A stretch of 64,000 nucleotides of DNA from an uncultured Mucilaginibacter sp. (GCA_903864275.1 CAIPFE010000014.1:186001-250000); one strand, 5' to 3'. Shown: positions 54,120-63,833, counted from the first letter of the stretch. Notes: generated by a model not told the origin, from the sequence alone. Numbers and translations: made by a program.

Positions 54120-55514
54120 ATGAAATTAACCATATACGGGGCGGCCCGGCAGGTTACCGGGAGCATGCATTTGCTGGAGGTGGGCCAATATAAAATATTA
54201 GTGGATTGCGGGTTGGATTACGAGAAGGACCGCAGTGTTCAGTCGAACGAAAATTTTCCTTTTGATCCTGCTGAAATTGATGTGGTGATATTAACACACG
54301 CCCATATCGACCATTCGGGCAATTTGCCTACGCTTGTTCGTTTAGGTTTTGATGGGCAGATACTCTGCACCCCTCCCACCGCCGACCTGAGCGAATTACT
54401 TTTACTCGATTCTGTGAGCATTTTTATGCGCAAGGCACAAAGCGGGCGGAAAAACCGGAGGGGTAAATTTAACACCGGCGCACAACCCCTATACCTGCAA
54501 AAGCACGTGATGGATACGGTGGAGCGCTTTGTAACGATTGGTTTTAACCGGCCGTTCCGCATAAGCGGGGATATTGAGCTAACGTTTATTCCTGTAGGGC
54601 ATTTGCTGGGCGCGGCTGCAGCCGTATTAAAGATAAATGACAATGGTATCGAGAAATCCATTGCCTTTACCGGCGATTTGGGCCGCAAAAATTATCCTGT
54701 ACTTGATGACCCACAAGCACTGCCACCGGTTGATTACCTGGTATGTGAATCAACTTATGGCGGCCGGCACCATACCAACAACAAATCTGTTGAGCAAACG
54801 CTCATCGAAACCATTGAAAAGGCTTGTATAAAGGAGCAAGGGCGGCTCATTATCCCGGCGTTCAGCATCGGGCGTACGCAATCGCTGGTATATTCGCTGA
54901 ATAAGATATTTAGCAGCGGTTTATTGCCGCCGGTAAAAGTGTTTGTGGACAGCCCGCTGGCATCACGGTCAACCGAGGTATTCCGTAAATTCCATAGCCT
55001 GGTGAATAAAGAAGCACAGGATTTTTATAACAGGCAGGGCGATGAATTTGAGTTTGATAACCTTACTTATGTGGAAACCCTGAAAGACAGCAGGCAGGTA
55101 TCTAATTACTTCGAGCCCTGTATCATCATTTCATCTGCCGGCATGCTTGACGGCGGACGTATACAGGACCACCTGTTCTATAATATCCAGAATTATTATT
55201 GTACGATACTATTTATTGGCTATTGCGCCAAAGGCACCCTGGGACACCGTTTACTGCGCGGCGACCCCATCGTCCACATTAAAGACCGCGACCTTGCCGT
55301 TTATGCCACCATCAAACAAACCGACGTCCTGAGCGCCCACGGCGACCATACCGACCTGCTTAATACGGTTAAAGAGCTTGACAAGGCAAAGCTGAAAAAC
55401 GTTTTCCTCGTACACGGTGAAACAGACAGTATGCAGGCTTTCGCCGATGCTTTGACAGCGGAAGGGTACCCGGTAACTACACCAGAAAAAGGGATAAAAT
55501 ACGATCTAAATTGA
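54120..55514 (+). CDS. MBL-fold beta-CASP RNA nuclease
   Basis: A 464-residue zinc-dependent RNA nuclease of the CPSF73/YSH1-like group. Motif 2 HAHIDH (60-65), the distal HLLGA (His in VGHLLG) and an Asp in FTGDLGR form the metallo-beta-lactamase site. The beta-CASP insert runs about 180-400 with PAFSIGRTQSLVYSL and SSAGMLDGGRIQ, and the C-terminal motif is LVHGETD. It likely cuts or trims RNA as an endo/exonuclease. It sits alone, with a heptad-like array in its 5' region and a bidirectional terminator at its end. Confidence 0.93.
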   Translation: MKLTIYGAARQVTGSMHLLEVGQYKILVDCGLDYEKDRSVQSNENFPFDPAEIDVVILTHAHIDHSGNLPTLVRLGFDGQILCTPPTADLSELLLLDSVSIFMRKAQSGRKNRRGKFNTGAQPLYLQKHVMDTVERFVTIGFNRPFRISGDIELTFIPVGHLLGAAAAVLKINDNGIEKSIAFTGDLGRKNYPVLDDPQALPPVDYLVCESTYGGRHHTNNKSVEQTLIETIEKACIKEQGRLIIPAFSIGRTQSLVYSLNKIFSSGLLPPVKVFVDSPLASRSTEVFRKFHSLVNKEAQDFYNRQGDEFEFDNLTYVETLKDSRQVSNYFEPCIIISSAGMLDGGRIQDHLFYNIQNYYCTILFIGYCAKGTLGHRLLRGDPIVHIKDRDLAVYATIKQTDVLSAHGDHTDLLNTVKELDKAKLKNVFLVHGETDSMQAFADALTAEGYPVTTPEKGIKYDLN

Positions 55515-55520
55515 TAAAAA

Positions 55521-55561
55521 CGAATAGCCCGAATTGAAGCTATGTCAATTCGGGCTATTCG
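55521..55561. terminator. Bidirectional terminator with 17-bp perfect stem
   Basis: CGAATAGCCCGAATTGA pairs exactly with TCAATTCGGGCTATTCG around a 7-nt loop; five A on the left and six A on the right. It separates the converging beta-CASP gene and serA. Confidence 0.85.
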
Positions 55562-55587
55562 AAAAAATTCGCGATTATTTGGGCCTC

Positions 55588-56538
55588 TTATTTCTTAAAG
55601 TGACCAATAATTAAATTAGCAAGCTCCAATCCAATTCTTTCCTGGGCTTCGTTAGTTGATGCTCCGATGTGCGGAGTTAAGGAAATTTTAGGATGCGTAA
55701 GTATATCCACCCTTGGCGATGGCTCGTTATCAAAAACATCCAGCGCGGCAAATGAAATTTTACCGCTGTCCAAAGCCGTGATCAAAGCTTCTTCATCTAT
55801 CAACCCGCCGCGTGAGCAATTTACCACGCCTGCACCTTTTTTCATTTTCTCAAACTCGCTCGATCCTATGATCGGTTTGTCGACGAACGGAGTGTGTATG
55901 GTAATGAAATCAGCTTCTTTGATGATCTCATCCTGGGTAACGGTTTTAACAGTTACTTTAACCGTTGTGCCCCCGCCCAAAACCACTTCCACTTCGGGGT
56001 TGAAGGGATAGAGATCATACGCCAAAACATCCATACCAACACCTATGGCGATCTTAGCCACTTCCCGGCCAATACGCCCAAATCCTAAAATACCAAGCGT
56101 TTTGCCCCTTAGCTCGCTGCCTTTGGCATAAGCTTTTTTAAGGTCGTTAAATTTAGTAGCGCCTTCAACCGGCATTTTACGGTTGCTGTCCTGCAAAAAC
56201 CGTACACCTGTAAATAGATGGCCGAATACCAGTTCAGCAACCGATAATGATGAGGAAGCAGGCGTATTGTAAACACCAATGCCTTTTTCTTTGGCATACT
56301 CTACGTCAATGTTGTCAACACCTACACCGCCGCGCCCTATGAGTTTAAGGTTCGGACAGGCATCTATCAGGGCCTTGCGTACTTTGGTCGCGCTGCGTAC
56401 GGTAATGCCATCGTAGCCTTGCAATTTAACAGGCAGTTCATCCTGTGGTATGTTTGTCGTATCAATCTGGAAACCGGCTGCTTCTAAAAGCGCTTTACCT
56501 GCCGGGTCAATTCCGTCGTTAGCTAATATCTTTATCAT
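55588..56538 (-). CDS. serA: D-3-phosphoglycerate dehydrogenase
   Basis: A 316-residue NAD-dependent D-2-hydroxyacid dehydrogenase that oxidises 3-phosphoglycerate to phosphohydroxypyruvate, the first step of serine synthesis. NAD-binding motif LGILGFGRIGREVAK (about 146-160), catalytic Arg in NCSRGGLIDEEAL, Glu in FDNEPSP and His in LTPHIGASTNEAQ. It lacks the C-terminal ACT regulatory domain, so feedback inhibition by serine must differ from E. coli SerA. It follows serC in the same direction, with a CCCCCTAAAGGGGG palindrome between them. Serine is also the substrate of the SPT in this window. Confidence 0.92.
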   Translation of the reverse strand: MIKILANDGIDPAGKALLEAAGFQIDTTNIPQDELPVKLQGYDGITVRSATKVRKALIDACPNLKLIGRGGVGVDNIDVEYAKEKGIGVYNTPASSSLSVAELVFGHLFTGVRFLQDSNRKMPVEGATKFNDLKKAYAKGSELRGKTLGILGFGRIGREVAKIAIGVGMDVLAYDLYPFNPEVEVVLGGGTTVKVTVKTVTQDEIIKEADFITIHTPFVDKPIIGSSEFEKMKKGAGVVNCSRGGLIDEEALITALDSGKISFAALDVFDNEPSPRVDILTHPKISLTPHIGASTNEAQERIGLELANLIIGHFKK

Positions 56539-56551
56539 GTTCTGATGGTTA

Positions 56552-56640
56552 GGCCCCCCGACCCCCTAAAGGGGGAGTAAACGGTGGCTATATTTTATAA
56601 TTTATCCTTCTCTATTCCCCCTTTAGGGGGTTAGGGGGCT
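56552..56640. repeat. CCCCCTAAAGGGGG-type palindrome pair between serC and serA
   Basis: GACCCCCTAAAGGGGGAGT (left, 56560-56578) and ATTCCCCCTTTAGGGGG (right, 56614-56630) are each palindromic, and their flanks (GGCCCCCC and GGGGGCT) make the pair inverted. The serC stop codon lies in the right element. Confidence 0.85.
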
Positions 56641-57706
56641 ACTTATTCTTTTCCGCAAATTCCTGCATGGCATCAATCAGCACGTAAACGCTGGTGATGG
56701 GCAATGCATTATATATAGATGCCCTGAACCCGCCAACGCTTCGGTGGCCTTTAACACCAACGATGCCTTTGTCGTCGCATAATCTCAGGAAAGGTTTTTC
56801 AAGCTCGGGGTTTTCCATCACAAAACAAACGTTCATGTGCGAGCGGTCTTCGGTTGCACATACCCCTTTAAATAATGGGTTACGGTCGATCTCTTCGTAC
56901 AATACCCTTGCTTTTGAAATGTTTTCTTTTTCAATGGCTGCCACCCCGCCTTTTGATTTTAACCAATTGAGTGTAAGCATCGATACGTATATAGCAAAAA
57001 CCGGCGGCGTATTGTACATGGAACCGCCTTCAATTTGTGTTTGATAATTGAACATCGCAGGTATTTTACGGCCAGATTTACCTAAAATATCATCCTTTAT
57101 GATTACCAGGGTAGTACCTGCCGGGCCCATATTTTTCTGTGCTCCCGCATAGATCAAACCAAAATCAGCTACGTTTATCTTACGGCTGAATATATCTGAC
57201 GACATATCGCAAACCACCGGTACCGGCGATTTTGGAAAGCTTTGCGATTGTGTACCGTAAATGGTATTGTTGGATGTAATGTGGAAATACGCAGCATCAG
57301 CGGGTATCGTAAAATCCTTTGGGATATAAGTAAAGTTGCTTTCTTTCGAAGTGGCAACCACTACCGTTTCCCCAAAATATTTCGCCTCCTTTATTGCTTT
57401 ATTTGCCCACACGCCTGTTTCGAGGTAGGCTGCTTTGCCGCCTTCGGGCAATAAGTTATAGGGCGCCAATGCAAACTGGGTACTTGCCCCACCCTGCAAA
57501 AATAATACGGAATAACCTTCGGGCACTTCCAGCAGTTCTTTTACCAGGTTTACGGCTTCGTCCAGAACGCCTTCAAATTCAGGCGAGCGGTGCGAAATTT
57601 CAAGTATCGAAAGTCCTGTACCGCCAAATTCAAGGACTGCCGCCGCAGCCTGTTTAAAAACTTCGTGGGGTAAAACGCCCGGGCCCGGGCCAAAATTATG
57701 TTTCAT
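56639..57706 (-). CDS. serC: Phosphoserine aminotransferase
   Basis: A 355-residue class V PLP aminotransferase that makes phosphoserine from phosphohydroxypyruvate and glutamate (also acting in pyridoxine synthesis). Start [17 protein letters not shown] and [43 protein letters not shown] and [19 protein letters not shown] with the Schiff-base Lys (around residue 197) are classical. The stop is provided by the palindromic repeat. Together with serA it makes serine except for the SerB step, which is not in the window. Confidence 0.95.
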   Translation of the reverse strand: MKHNFGPGPGVLPHEVFKQAAAAVLEFGGTGLSILEISHRSPEFEGVLDEAVNLVKELLEVPEGYSVLFLQGGASTQFALAPYNLLPEGGKAAYLETGVWANKAIKEAKYFGETVVVATSKESNFTYIPKDFTIPADAAYFHITSNNTIYGTQSQSFPKSPVPVVCDMSSDIFSRKINVADFGLIYAGAQKNMGPAGTTLVIIKDDILGKSGRKIPAMFNYQTQIEGGSMYNTPPVFAIYVSMLTLNWLKSKGGVAAIEKENISKARVLYEEIDRNPLFKGVCATEDRSHMNVCFVMENPELEKPFLRLCDDKGIVGVKGHRSVGGFRASIYNALPITSVYVLIDAMQEFAEKNK

Positions 57707-57898
57707 AGCAATTATATAATTGGTGTATTGAAGAATATCAAATTAACAATTCTGCATTAAGACGGGCCGAAGTTAATTAATTTGACAATAATTATCGAGA
57801 ATATTTGCTCTTTTTGAAAAATGATACAATTCGCAGACAAATGCGCCTCATAATTTTAAATATTAAAAAAATCAGGGGCTTTTATTGAAAGGCTTGTA

Positions 57899-58567
57899 TC
57901 ACGATCGCGCCGCGCTTACAAAGTTTTTTAAATCGGCTATAGTAGCCATAGGGTCAGTTGCCGAAAAAACAGAATTCCCCGCAACAAAAACATTGGCGCC
58001 GGCTTCGGCAAGTTTAACAATATTTTTTTCATCAACCCCTCCGTCCACTTCGATAAACAAACCCGGGTTAAGTTCGTCGCTTAGTTTTTTAATGTCATAC
58101 AGTTTTTTATACGTATGTTCAATAAAGCGCTGCCCGCCAAAGCCCGGGTTGACCGACATTATTAACACCATATCCAGATCGGCAATAATATCCTCCAATA
58201 AAGCAACCGGTGTATGCGGGTTAAGGGCCACGCCGGCCTTGCAGCCAAGCTCCTTTATATGCTGAACCGTTCGGTGCAAATTCGGGCATACTTCGTAGTG
58301 AACAGTCATCCCTGCCGCGCCCGCATCTCTGAAATTTTCCAGGTACCTGTCAGGCTCAACGATCATCAAATGCACATCCAAGGGCTTTTTTGCATGCTTA
58401 TTTACCGCCTTTACCACCGGGAAACCAAATGAAATATTCGGCACAAAAACACCGTCCATAATATCCACATGCACCCAATCAGCTTCACTCCGGTTGATCA
58501 TTTCGATATCGCGCTGCAGGTTGGCAAAATCAGCCGCTAAAATGGATGGGGCTATGAGGTGGTTCAT
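57899..58567 (-). CDS. rpe: Ribulose-phosphate 3-epimerase
   Basis: A 222-residue TIM-barrel enzyme of the pentose-phosphate pathway that interconverts ribulose-5-phosphate and xylulose-5-phosphate. Signature HVDIMDGVFVPNISFG (about 33-48) with catalytic Asp, LDVHLMIVEP, LIMSVNPGFGGQRF and EVDGGVDEKN with the second catalytic Asp. Length and order are normal. A -7 box lies only 4 bp in front of the start, so its mRNA is probably leaderless. Confidence 0.96.
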   Translation of the reverse strand: MNHLIAPSILAADFANLQRDIEMINRSEADWVHVDIMDGVFVPNISFGFPVVKAVNKHAKKPLDVHLMIVEPDRYLENFRDAGAAGMTVHYEVCPNLHRTVQHIKELGCKAGVALNPHTPVALLEDIIADLDMVLIMSVNPGFGGQRFIEHTYKKLYDIKKLSDELNPGLFIEVDGGVDEKNIVKLAEAGANVFVAGNSVFSATDPMATIADLKNFVSAARS

Positions 58568-58571
58568 GGGG

Positions 58572-58579
58572 CAAAGGTA
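58572..58579 (-). promoter_or_regulatory. -7 promoter box (TACCTTTG) for rpe
   Basis: Exact TAnnTTTG on the minus strand, 4 bp from the rpe ATG; predicted transcription start at about the start codon. Confidence 0.6.
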
Positions 58580-58621
58580 GTGATTAGCGGTAAGAGATTA
58601 GAGATTGGGAGAAGTTTTTTT

Positions 58622-58662
58622 AATCCGAAAATCCGGAAGTCAGTAAAGTCCGAAAGATAAAA
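58622..58662. repeat. CCGAAAATCCGGAAGTC-word array (single arm)
   Basis: Degenerate TCCGAAA/CCGGAAGTC/GTCCGAAAG words without an obvious complementary arm, between rpe and the ABC permease gene (divergent). AGATTAGAGATTGGG words also occur just to its left (58593-58609). Confidence 0.55.
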
Positions 58663-58850
58663 AAGCAGAATAATGACTGCTTTGATTACGCACATCCGAT
58701 GTATCAAAACCGCACAATTTAAAAACATTTGAAGTTAATAAATAACTGTTAATCAATAATTTATTTAGCTGGCACTTATTTAGCGCTATCTATGGGGATT
58801 TACTTGTTAATTACTTTGGTGAGATCGTTTAACTATTCAATCCTATTGCC

Positions 58851-61247
58851 ATGTTAAAAAACTACTTCAAAACTGCGTTCCGGAACCTTTGGAAGAACAA
58901 GGCCGCATCATTCATTAACATTTTCGGGCTTACCATCGGCCTTACTGCCTGTCTGCTCATTGGCTTATATATCCGTCACGAATTGAGCTACGATGGTTTC
59001 CAGCAAAAAGGAAACAGGATCGCACGGGTGATCATGGAATATAAATTTGACGGGGGAACCGAACAAATAAAAGGAGATTTTACGAGTGTCCGCGTAGCGC
59101 CCGTTTTTAAAAGAACATTCCCTGAAGTGGTAGATGCCGTAAAAATGGTAAGGTACCAGGAGGTTGTACGATACAAAGACAAACTGATCAACGAAAAAGC
59201 ATTTATGTTCGCCGATCCCAGCTTTTTCAATATTTTCTCATTTAAATTATTACAAGGCGACCAAAATAAAGCCCTCTCCGCCCCTCACCAGGTTGTACTA
59301 ACCGAGGCGGCAGCAAAAAGATATTTTGCAAATGAAAACCCGATTGGAAAAACCTTAAAACTTGAAACTGATACCGGCCTATACCAGGTTACCGGCGTGA
59401 TGCAGGACTGCCCCTCCAATTCGCAGATAAAATTTGATTTCCTGGCGTCTTTTTCTTCGTTAGGCTTTGGCGCCGAGGAAGAAAAAACCTATTGGGACGC
59501 CAATTATACTACTTATTTATTACTAAAGGATAAAAGTTCCATGGCTTCCCTGCAGACCAAGATCACCCCCTTTATGAAAAAAGAGATGGCAGGACAAGGC
59601 GCCACTGTCGACTTTCGGCTGGAGCCGTTTGAAAGCGTCCATCTTCACTCTGAATTTGAAGGATTTGAACCAAATAACAGTATCACCTATATCTATATTT
59701 TAGAAGCCGTCGCGCTTATGATCATGGTGATCGCCTGTTTTACTTATGTAAACCTCAATACCGCACGCTCAATGGAAAGGGCAAAGGAAGTTGGGGTGAG
59801 GAGGGTGATCGGCGCGGGCAGCAATCAGCTTTTCTGGCAATTTATAGGCGAATCTGTTTTGCTGTGCACCTTGGCCACTGTGCTGAGCATTGTTGCGGCA
59901 ATCGTGCTTCTGCCGTTTTTTAACCAACTGGCAGAAAAGCAATTGGAAGCGAATGCACTTTTCTCGCTTCCCGTTATTGGCGGGGCCGTACTTTTAATTG
60001 TATTGGTAAGCCTGCTGGCCGGGAGCTACCCGGCGCTGGTGCTTTCAAATTTTCAGCCGGTAAAAGTGTTAAAGGGCTCGTTTAAAAATACAGGGTCGGG
60101 ACAATGGGTACGGAAATTTCTGATCGTGTTCCAATTTTCTATCTCGGTGGTTTTGATCGTATCCACCTTTATTATTCAAAATCAACTGAGTTATATTCAA
60201 AATAAAAAGCTGGGCTATAACCGCGACCGTGTAGTGGTATTGCCGATAGACCAGAAGATGATGGATAACCTTACCGTTATTAAACAGGAATTTAAGTCGG
60301 ACAATAACGTGCTTAGCGTTTCCCGCTGTGCGAGTACCCCTGTGAGTATTGGCAGCGGCTATAATATGCGGTCGGCAATAATGCCCGAAAACCAGCAAAT
60401 AGCGGTAACAGGTGACCCAATTGATGAGGATTTTATAAAAACCACCGGCCTGCAACTTATCGCCGGCGCCGACCTGAGCCAGCAGGATATTAAAGATGTT
60501 TCCAATCCCGACCGTAGCAAAAGAAATTACCATTTTATTTTGAATGAATCAGCTGCCAAACAATTAGGCTGGACGCCCGAAGAGGCCATCGGCAAAAAAA
60601 TGTTTATGGATGCTTCACGTCCCGGCACTGTGCGTGGTGTAGTAAAAGATTTTAATTTCGAATCGATGCACAACCCGATCAAACCCCTTGTATTATTTCC
60701 TGAAATAAGGGGAAGGGCATTACTGGTTAAGCTGAAAGGAAACAATATCCCGCAAACAATTTCATTCTTAGAATCAAAATGGAAAGCCCTTGTCCCCTAT
60801 AGGCCATTTGAATATCATTTTATGGATGAGGATTTCAATAAACTGTACAGCTCGGAAATACGCCTTGGTAAGATTCTGAATATTTTTGCCGCCATTGCAA
60901 TCGCATTAGCCTGCTTAGGATTGCTGGGCTTGTCCTCCTACAGCGCAAAACAGCGCATCAAAGAAATTGGCGTGCGCAAAGTATTGGGCGCAAGCGTAAG
61001 TAATATAGCTGCTTTATTATCTGTTGACTTTGTAAAACTTGTTTTTATCGCCATCGTTATTTCCTCGCCAATAGCATGGTGGCTGATGACCAAATGGCTG
61101 CAGGGCTTCGCCTATAAAATTAACATCAGTTGGTGGATATTTGCGTTATCAGGAGTTGTCGCAGTAACCATCGCCATAATCACGGTGAGTTTCCAGGCCA
61201 TAAAAGCTGCTTTAATGAACCCGGTAAAAAGTTTGAGGACGGAGTGA
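58851..61247 (+). CDS. MacB/FtsX-type ABC transporter permease
   Basis: A 798-residue permease: N-terminal helix (FINIFGLTIGLTACLLIGLYI, about 20-40), a MacB periplasmic core domain (about 45-240), three FtsX helices (about 285-400, with MERAKEVGVRRVIGAGSNQLFWQFIGES), a second core domain (about 440-640) and three final helices (QRIKEIGVRKVLGASVSNIAALL). The two RxKEVGVRRVIGA/RIKEIGVRKVLGA coupling helices mark a duplicated FtsX unit. No ATPase gene is adjacent, so it depends on one elsewhere. Such permeases export peptides, lipids or lipoproteins, or act as mechanotransmitters. Confidence 0.93.
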   Translation: MLKNYFKTAFRNLWKNKAASFINIFGLTIGLTACLLIGLYIRHELSYDGFQQKGNRIARVIMEYKFDGGTEQIKGDFTSVRVAPVFKRTFPEVVDAVKMVRYQEVVRYKDKLINEKAFMFADPSFFNIFSFKLLQGDQNKALSAPHQVVLTEAAAKRYFANENPIGKTLKLETDTGLYQVTGVMQDCPSNSQIKFDFLASFSSLGFGAEEEKTYWDANYTTYLLLKDKSSMASLQTKITPFMKKEMAGQGATVDFRLEPFESVHLHSEFEGFEPNNSITYIYILEAVALMIMVIACFTYVNLNTARSMERAKEVGVRRVIGAGSNQLFWQFIGESVLLCTLATVLSIVAAIVLLPFFNQLAEKQLEANALFSLPVIGGAVLLIVLVSLLAGSYPALVLSNFQPVKVLKGSFKNTGSGQWVRKFLIVFQFSISVVLIVSTFIIQNQLSYIQNKKLGYNRDRVVVLPIDQKMMDNLTVIKQEFKSDNNVLSVSRCASTPVSIGSGYNMRSAIMPENQQIAVTGDPIDEDFIKTTGLQLIAGADLSQQDIKDVSNPDRSKRNYHFILNESAAKQLGWTPEEAIGKKMFMDASRPGTVRGVVKDFNFESMHNPIKPLVLFPEIRGRALLVKLKGNNIPQTISFLESKWKALVPYRPFEYHFMDEDFNKLYSSEIRLGKILNIFAAIAIALACLGLLGLSSYSAKQRIKEIGVRKVLGASVSNIAALLSVDFVKLVFIAIVISSPIAWWLMTKWLQGFAYKINISWWIFALSGVVAVTIAIITVSFQAIKAALMNPVKSLRTE

Positions 61248-61250
61248 TGT

Positions 61251-61365
61251 AGTCCGAAAGTCCGAAGTCGGAAAGTCCGAAAGATGCTTATTCGTTTAGG
61301 CTACGGATTTACAAAATTTGAGATCTTTCTTCTTTCGGACTTCCGGACTTTCCGACTTTCGGACT
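61251..61365. repeat. GTCCGAAA-word hairpin (about 34-bp arms)
   Basis: Left arm 61251-61284: GTCCGAAA, GTCCGAA, GTCGGAAA, GTCCGAAA (7-8 nt units). Right arm 61331-61365: CTTTCGGACTTCCGGACTTT and CCGACTTTCGGACT, nearly the exact complement. The 46-nt spacer is AT-rich. It lies between the converging ABC permease and ankyrin genes, so a terminator role is possible. Confidence 0.9.
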
Positions 61366-61373
61366 CAAAACCA

Positions 61374-61901
61374 CTAACGCAACTTCACCCAATCATCTTT
61401 CATGCCTTTTTCCTGGAGATAGGCGTATAGCTCTTCGGCATCTTTACCGCCAACTTTTGCATGGTGCAAGAGGGTAAAACCGTGCGGGCCTTTGGCTGTC
61501 ATCAAGGCGGGGTACGTTTCTATGATCGGTTTAACCAGGTCTGTTTTGCCGAGCATCGCCAACACATAAATGGTCACCCTTGAGCCGGCTTCCAGCAGGT
61601 AATTTGCAATTTCTTTGTTCCCAACGTGGCCCGCGCCTTCTATCGCGGCTTCAAAATCGCCATTTCCCCAATCAAATTTGCTGTAAATTAAATTGGGTGT
61701 CTCCTGCAGCATGGCCTTCACTTTGGGGAAATCCCCATGCCCGGCAATAACAAACTCTTTTACAAGCGGTATAGCAAAAGGCGGCGGTTCCTGCTGCGTG
61801 GCAGTTTGTACAATTGATTTGTTCCCTGCAAATAATTTGCTGCCTGCCAGAGTTATTGCTGCACCAATCCCGGCAGTGCGTAAAAATGATTTCCTGTTCA
61901 T
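61374..61901 (-). CDS. Exported ankyrin-repeat protein
   Basis: A 175-residue protein with a Tat-like signal (NRKSFLRTAGIGAAITLAGSKLFA, the RK variant of the twin-arginine motif) followed by ankyrin-type repeats between about 55 and 170: GHGDFPKVKAMLQETPNLI, GDFEAAIEGAGHVGNKEIANYLLEAG, YVLAMLGKTDLVKPIIETYPAL, PHGFTLLHHAKVGGKDAEELYAYL. Ankyrin repeats mediate protein contacts; a periplasmic binding or immunity-type role is conceivable. Nothing else in the neighbourhood suggests a partner. It is monocistronic. Confidence 0.85.
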   Translation of the reverse strand: MNRKSFLRTAGIGAAITLAGSKLFAGNKSIVQTATQQEPPPFAIPLVKEFVIAGHGDFPKVKAMLQETPNLIYSKFDWGNGDFEAAIEGAGHVGNKEIANYLLEAGSRVTIYVLAMLGKTDLVKPIIETYPALMTAKGPHGFTLLHHAKVGGKDAEELYAYLQEKGMKDDWVKLR

Positions 61902-62058
61902 GAGTTAAAAGTATGGCAGTATTTTACAGGAAAATAATTAATTACCTGAGCGGTAATGTTTACTTGACTAAAAGCTCGAACCTGCATTTCACCCGCTATA
62001 TTTTGGCGGATTTGTATTGGGGCGTTCGAAAGACAAAGGAAAACAGAATTCGATCGGG

Positions 62059-62781
62059 TTATTCCCTCCTTAACGATTTCCCGCTAACTACACTTTTTTG
62101 AAAGGAATCCTTAAAATTCCTGCTCAACGGTATGTGAATTTCATTGATAATGATCTCCGACCCGTTGATCTGATCAATATGCCCCCGAGAAACGATGTAC
62201 GACTTGTGCACCTTTACAAATTGATTTAAAGGCAACTGCCCTTCTATCCCTTTAAGTGTATGATAAGTAATAAACCGCTTACCAGCAGTGTGGATCAATA
62301 CATAATTATTAGCGGCCTCAACATAAAGGATTTCAGAGAAGCGTATTTTCTCGTACTTCCCATTACATTTAACATATAAAAAATCGTTTTTTTCTTGTTC
62401 AACTGACTCCTGGTTCTTTAAAAGATACCATTCTTTCGCCTTATTAACGGCGATCTCTAACCTTTCCAGCGAAATTGGTTTAAGCAAATAATCCATCACC
62501 CCCAATTCAAAACCGTTGATGGCAAATTGCTGGTAAGCAGTTGTGATAATAACTATAGGCTTAACGCGCACAAGTTTCAAAAAATCTAAGCCACTTAGCC
62601 CCGGCATATCAATATCCAAGAACAAAAGATCAATAGGTTCGGGGCTATTTAAAAATTGCAGCGCCTGGAAAGCATTTTCAGCCAGGCCGGTGATATGAAG
62701 AAAGTCGAATTCCTTAATATCTTCAGCAAGGCCATTCCGGGCAATGGGCTCATCATCCACAATTAAACAGTTCAATTTCAT
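62059..62781 (-). CDS. LytTR-family response regulator
   Basis: A 240-residue regulator: receiver domain with acidic pair IVDDEP (7-12), phospho-acceptor Asp56 in LLFLDIDMPGLSG and Lys in DYLLKPISLERL, and a C-terminal LytTR DNA-binding domain (about 135-235, FLYVKCNGKYEKIRFSEILYVEAANNYVLIHT and FVKVHKSYIVS). It starts inside the kinase gene's stop (ATGA overlap of 4 bp), so the two are co-translated. LytTR regulators of Bacteroidota control surface polysaccharide, gliding or stress genes; the target here is not known. Confidence 0.95.
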   Translation of the reverse strand: MKLNCLIVDDEPIARNGLAEDIKEFDFLHITGLAENAFQALQFLNSPEPIDLLFLDIDMPGLSGLDFLKLVRVKPIVIITTAYQQFAINGFELGVMDYLLKPISLERLEIAVNKAKEWYLLKNQESVEQEKNDFLYVKCNGKYEKIRFSEILYVEAANNYVLIHTAGKRFITYHTLKGIEGQLPLNQFVKVHKSYIVSRGHIDQINGSEIIINEIHIPLSRNFKDSFQKSVVSGKSLRRE

Positions 62782-63833
62782 CCGATGTTAATTTTTAGCC
62801 TCAATTTGAACATTTCATCCTCCATCCCGGTTAAAAGCGAATATTTTTCCGGGTAGATCAGATCCAGCCTTTTGGCTACATTAGTTAACCCGATCCCGGG
62901 TTTATTGTCCGCCCCGCTCTCATCAATGGTATTGATCGTACCAAAATAAAAACATCCGCCCTCTTCTTTGCAGTTAACCGTGATCATGTTTTCTTTATTA
63001 CGGTGCTGCGAGATATGTTTAAAACAGTTTTCAACCAGTGGCATTAAAATAAAAGGGGCAATAAAAAACCCATTAACATTTTTTAAATCACCGCAAGCTA
63101 TTGTTACTTTTTGGCTCAGTCTTTCCCGCTGCAGCTCAATATAATCAGCTATGAATTTAAGCTCCTGTTCAATGGCAACTTCGGGCTCATTACACTCATA
63201 TAGCTGGTATCGCAGCAGGGACGAAAACTGTTCAACCATTAACCTGGCCGGGGTATTTGCACGGTCTATCTTATAATAAATAGTATTAAGGGCATTGAAT
63301 AAAAAATGTGGGTTTATCTGATTTTTGAGCATTTCCAGTTCAGCATTGCTCCTTTCCTTTTCCATGCTTTCCATTTGCCTGGCTGTAATGATCCTGTCGA
63401 AAGAAAGTCGTATGGCGAACCCACCCAAAGCGATGAATGTTATCAGAAAATACGATCCAAGCACCAGGTCCGACCAAAACCAATAATAAAAATGTTCTTT
63501 GTACCGTGCTGTATTTTTTTGATAATAATTACCAAGGGAATGTCCTTCCAGCCTTATTTGCGAGATAATAGTAGAAGAGCCGGTTATTGCTATTACCAAA
63601 ACGAAGAAGATAACAAATAAGCCATAGCGCTGCTTATAAAATAAGCGGGGCAACAACAACTCCACGGTAATAATTAAAGCTAAAACACTGAAAAAAATGT
63701 CAATAAGCGTCGAAAACAATGCCCTGAGCGGCTGGGGATTACCGCCTAACTTAAATAAATACCAAACAAAACCAAAAGCTATGGCAAACGATACATAATA
63801 AAATTGACGGCTGGACCGATGAAATTTAAACAT
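62778..63833 (-). CDS. LytS-type sensor histidine kinase
   Basis: A 351-residue inner-membrane kinase with four predicted helices (about 12-30, 38-60, 70-90 and 118-142), a His_kinase domain with His176 in NQINPHFLFNALNTI, and an HATPase region where VENCFKHI is the N box and GIGLTNVAKRLDLIY the G box. No extracytoplasmic ligand domain is present, so the helices themselves or a short loop sense the signal. It forms a unit with the LytTR regulator downstream. The promoter should lie in 63834-63900, where TAACTTTA (minus strand) resembles a -7 box. Confidence 0.93.
   Translation of the reverse strand: MFKFHRSSRQFYYVSFAIAFGFVWYLFKLGGNPQPLRALFSTLIDIFFSVLALIITVELLLPRLFYKQRYGLFVIFFVLVIAITGSSTIISQIRLEGHSLGNYYQKNTARYKEHFYYWFWSDLVLGSYFLITFIALGGFAIRLSFDRIITARQMESMEKERSNAELEMLKNQINPHFLFNALNTIYYKIDRANTPARLMVEQFSSLLRYQLYECNEPEVAIEQELKFIADYIELQRERLSQKVTIACGDLKNVNGFFIAPFILMPLVENCFKHISQHRNKENMITVNCKEEGGCFYFGTINTIDESGADNKPGIGLTNVAKRLDLIYPEKYSLLTGMEDEMFKLRLKINIG

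Noticed and set aside
61913..62101. A 62-codon plus-strand frame between the ankyrin and LytTR genes
   Set aside because: Antisense overlap with the LytTR gene end, no similarity, no promoter or start context.
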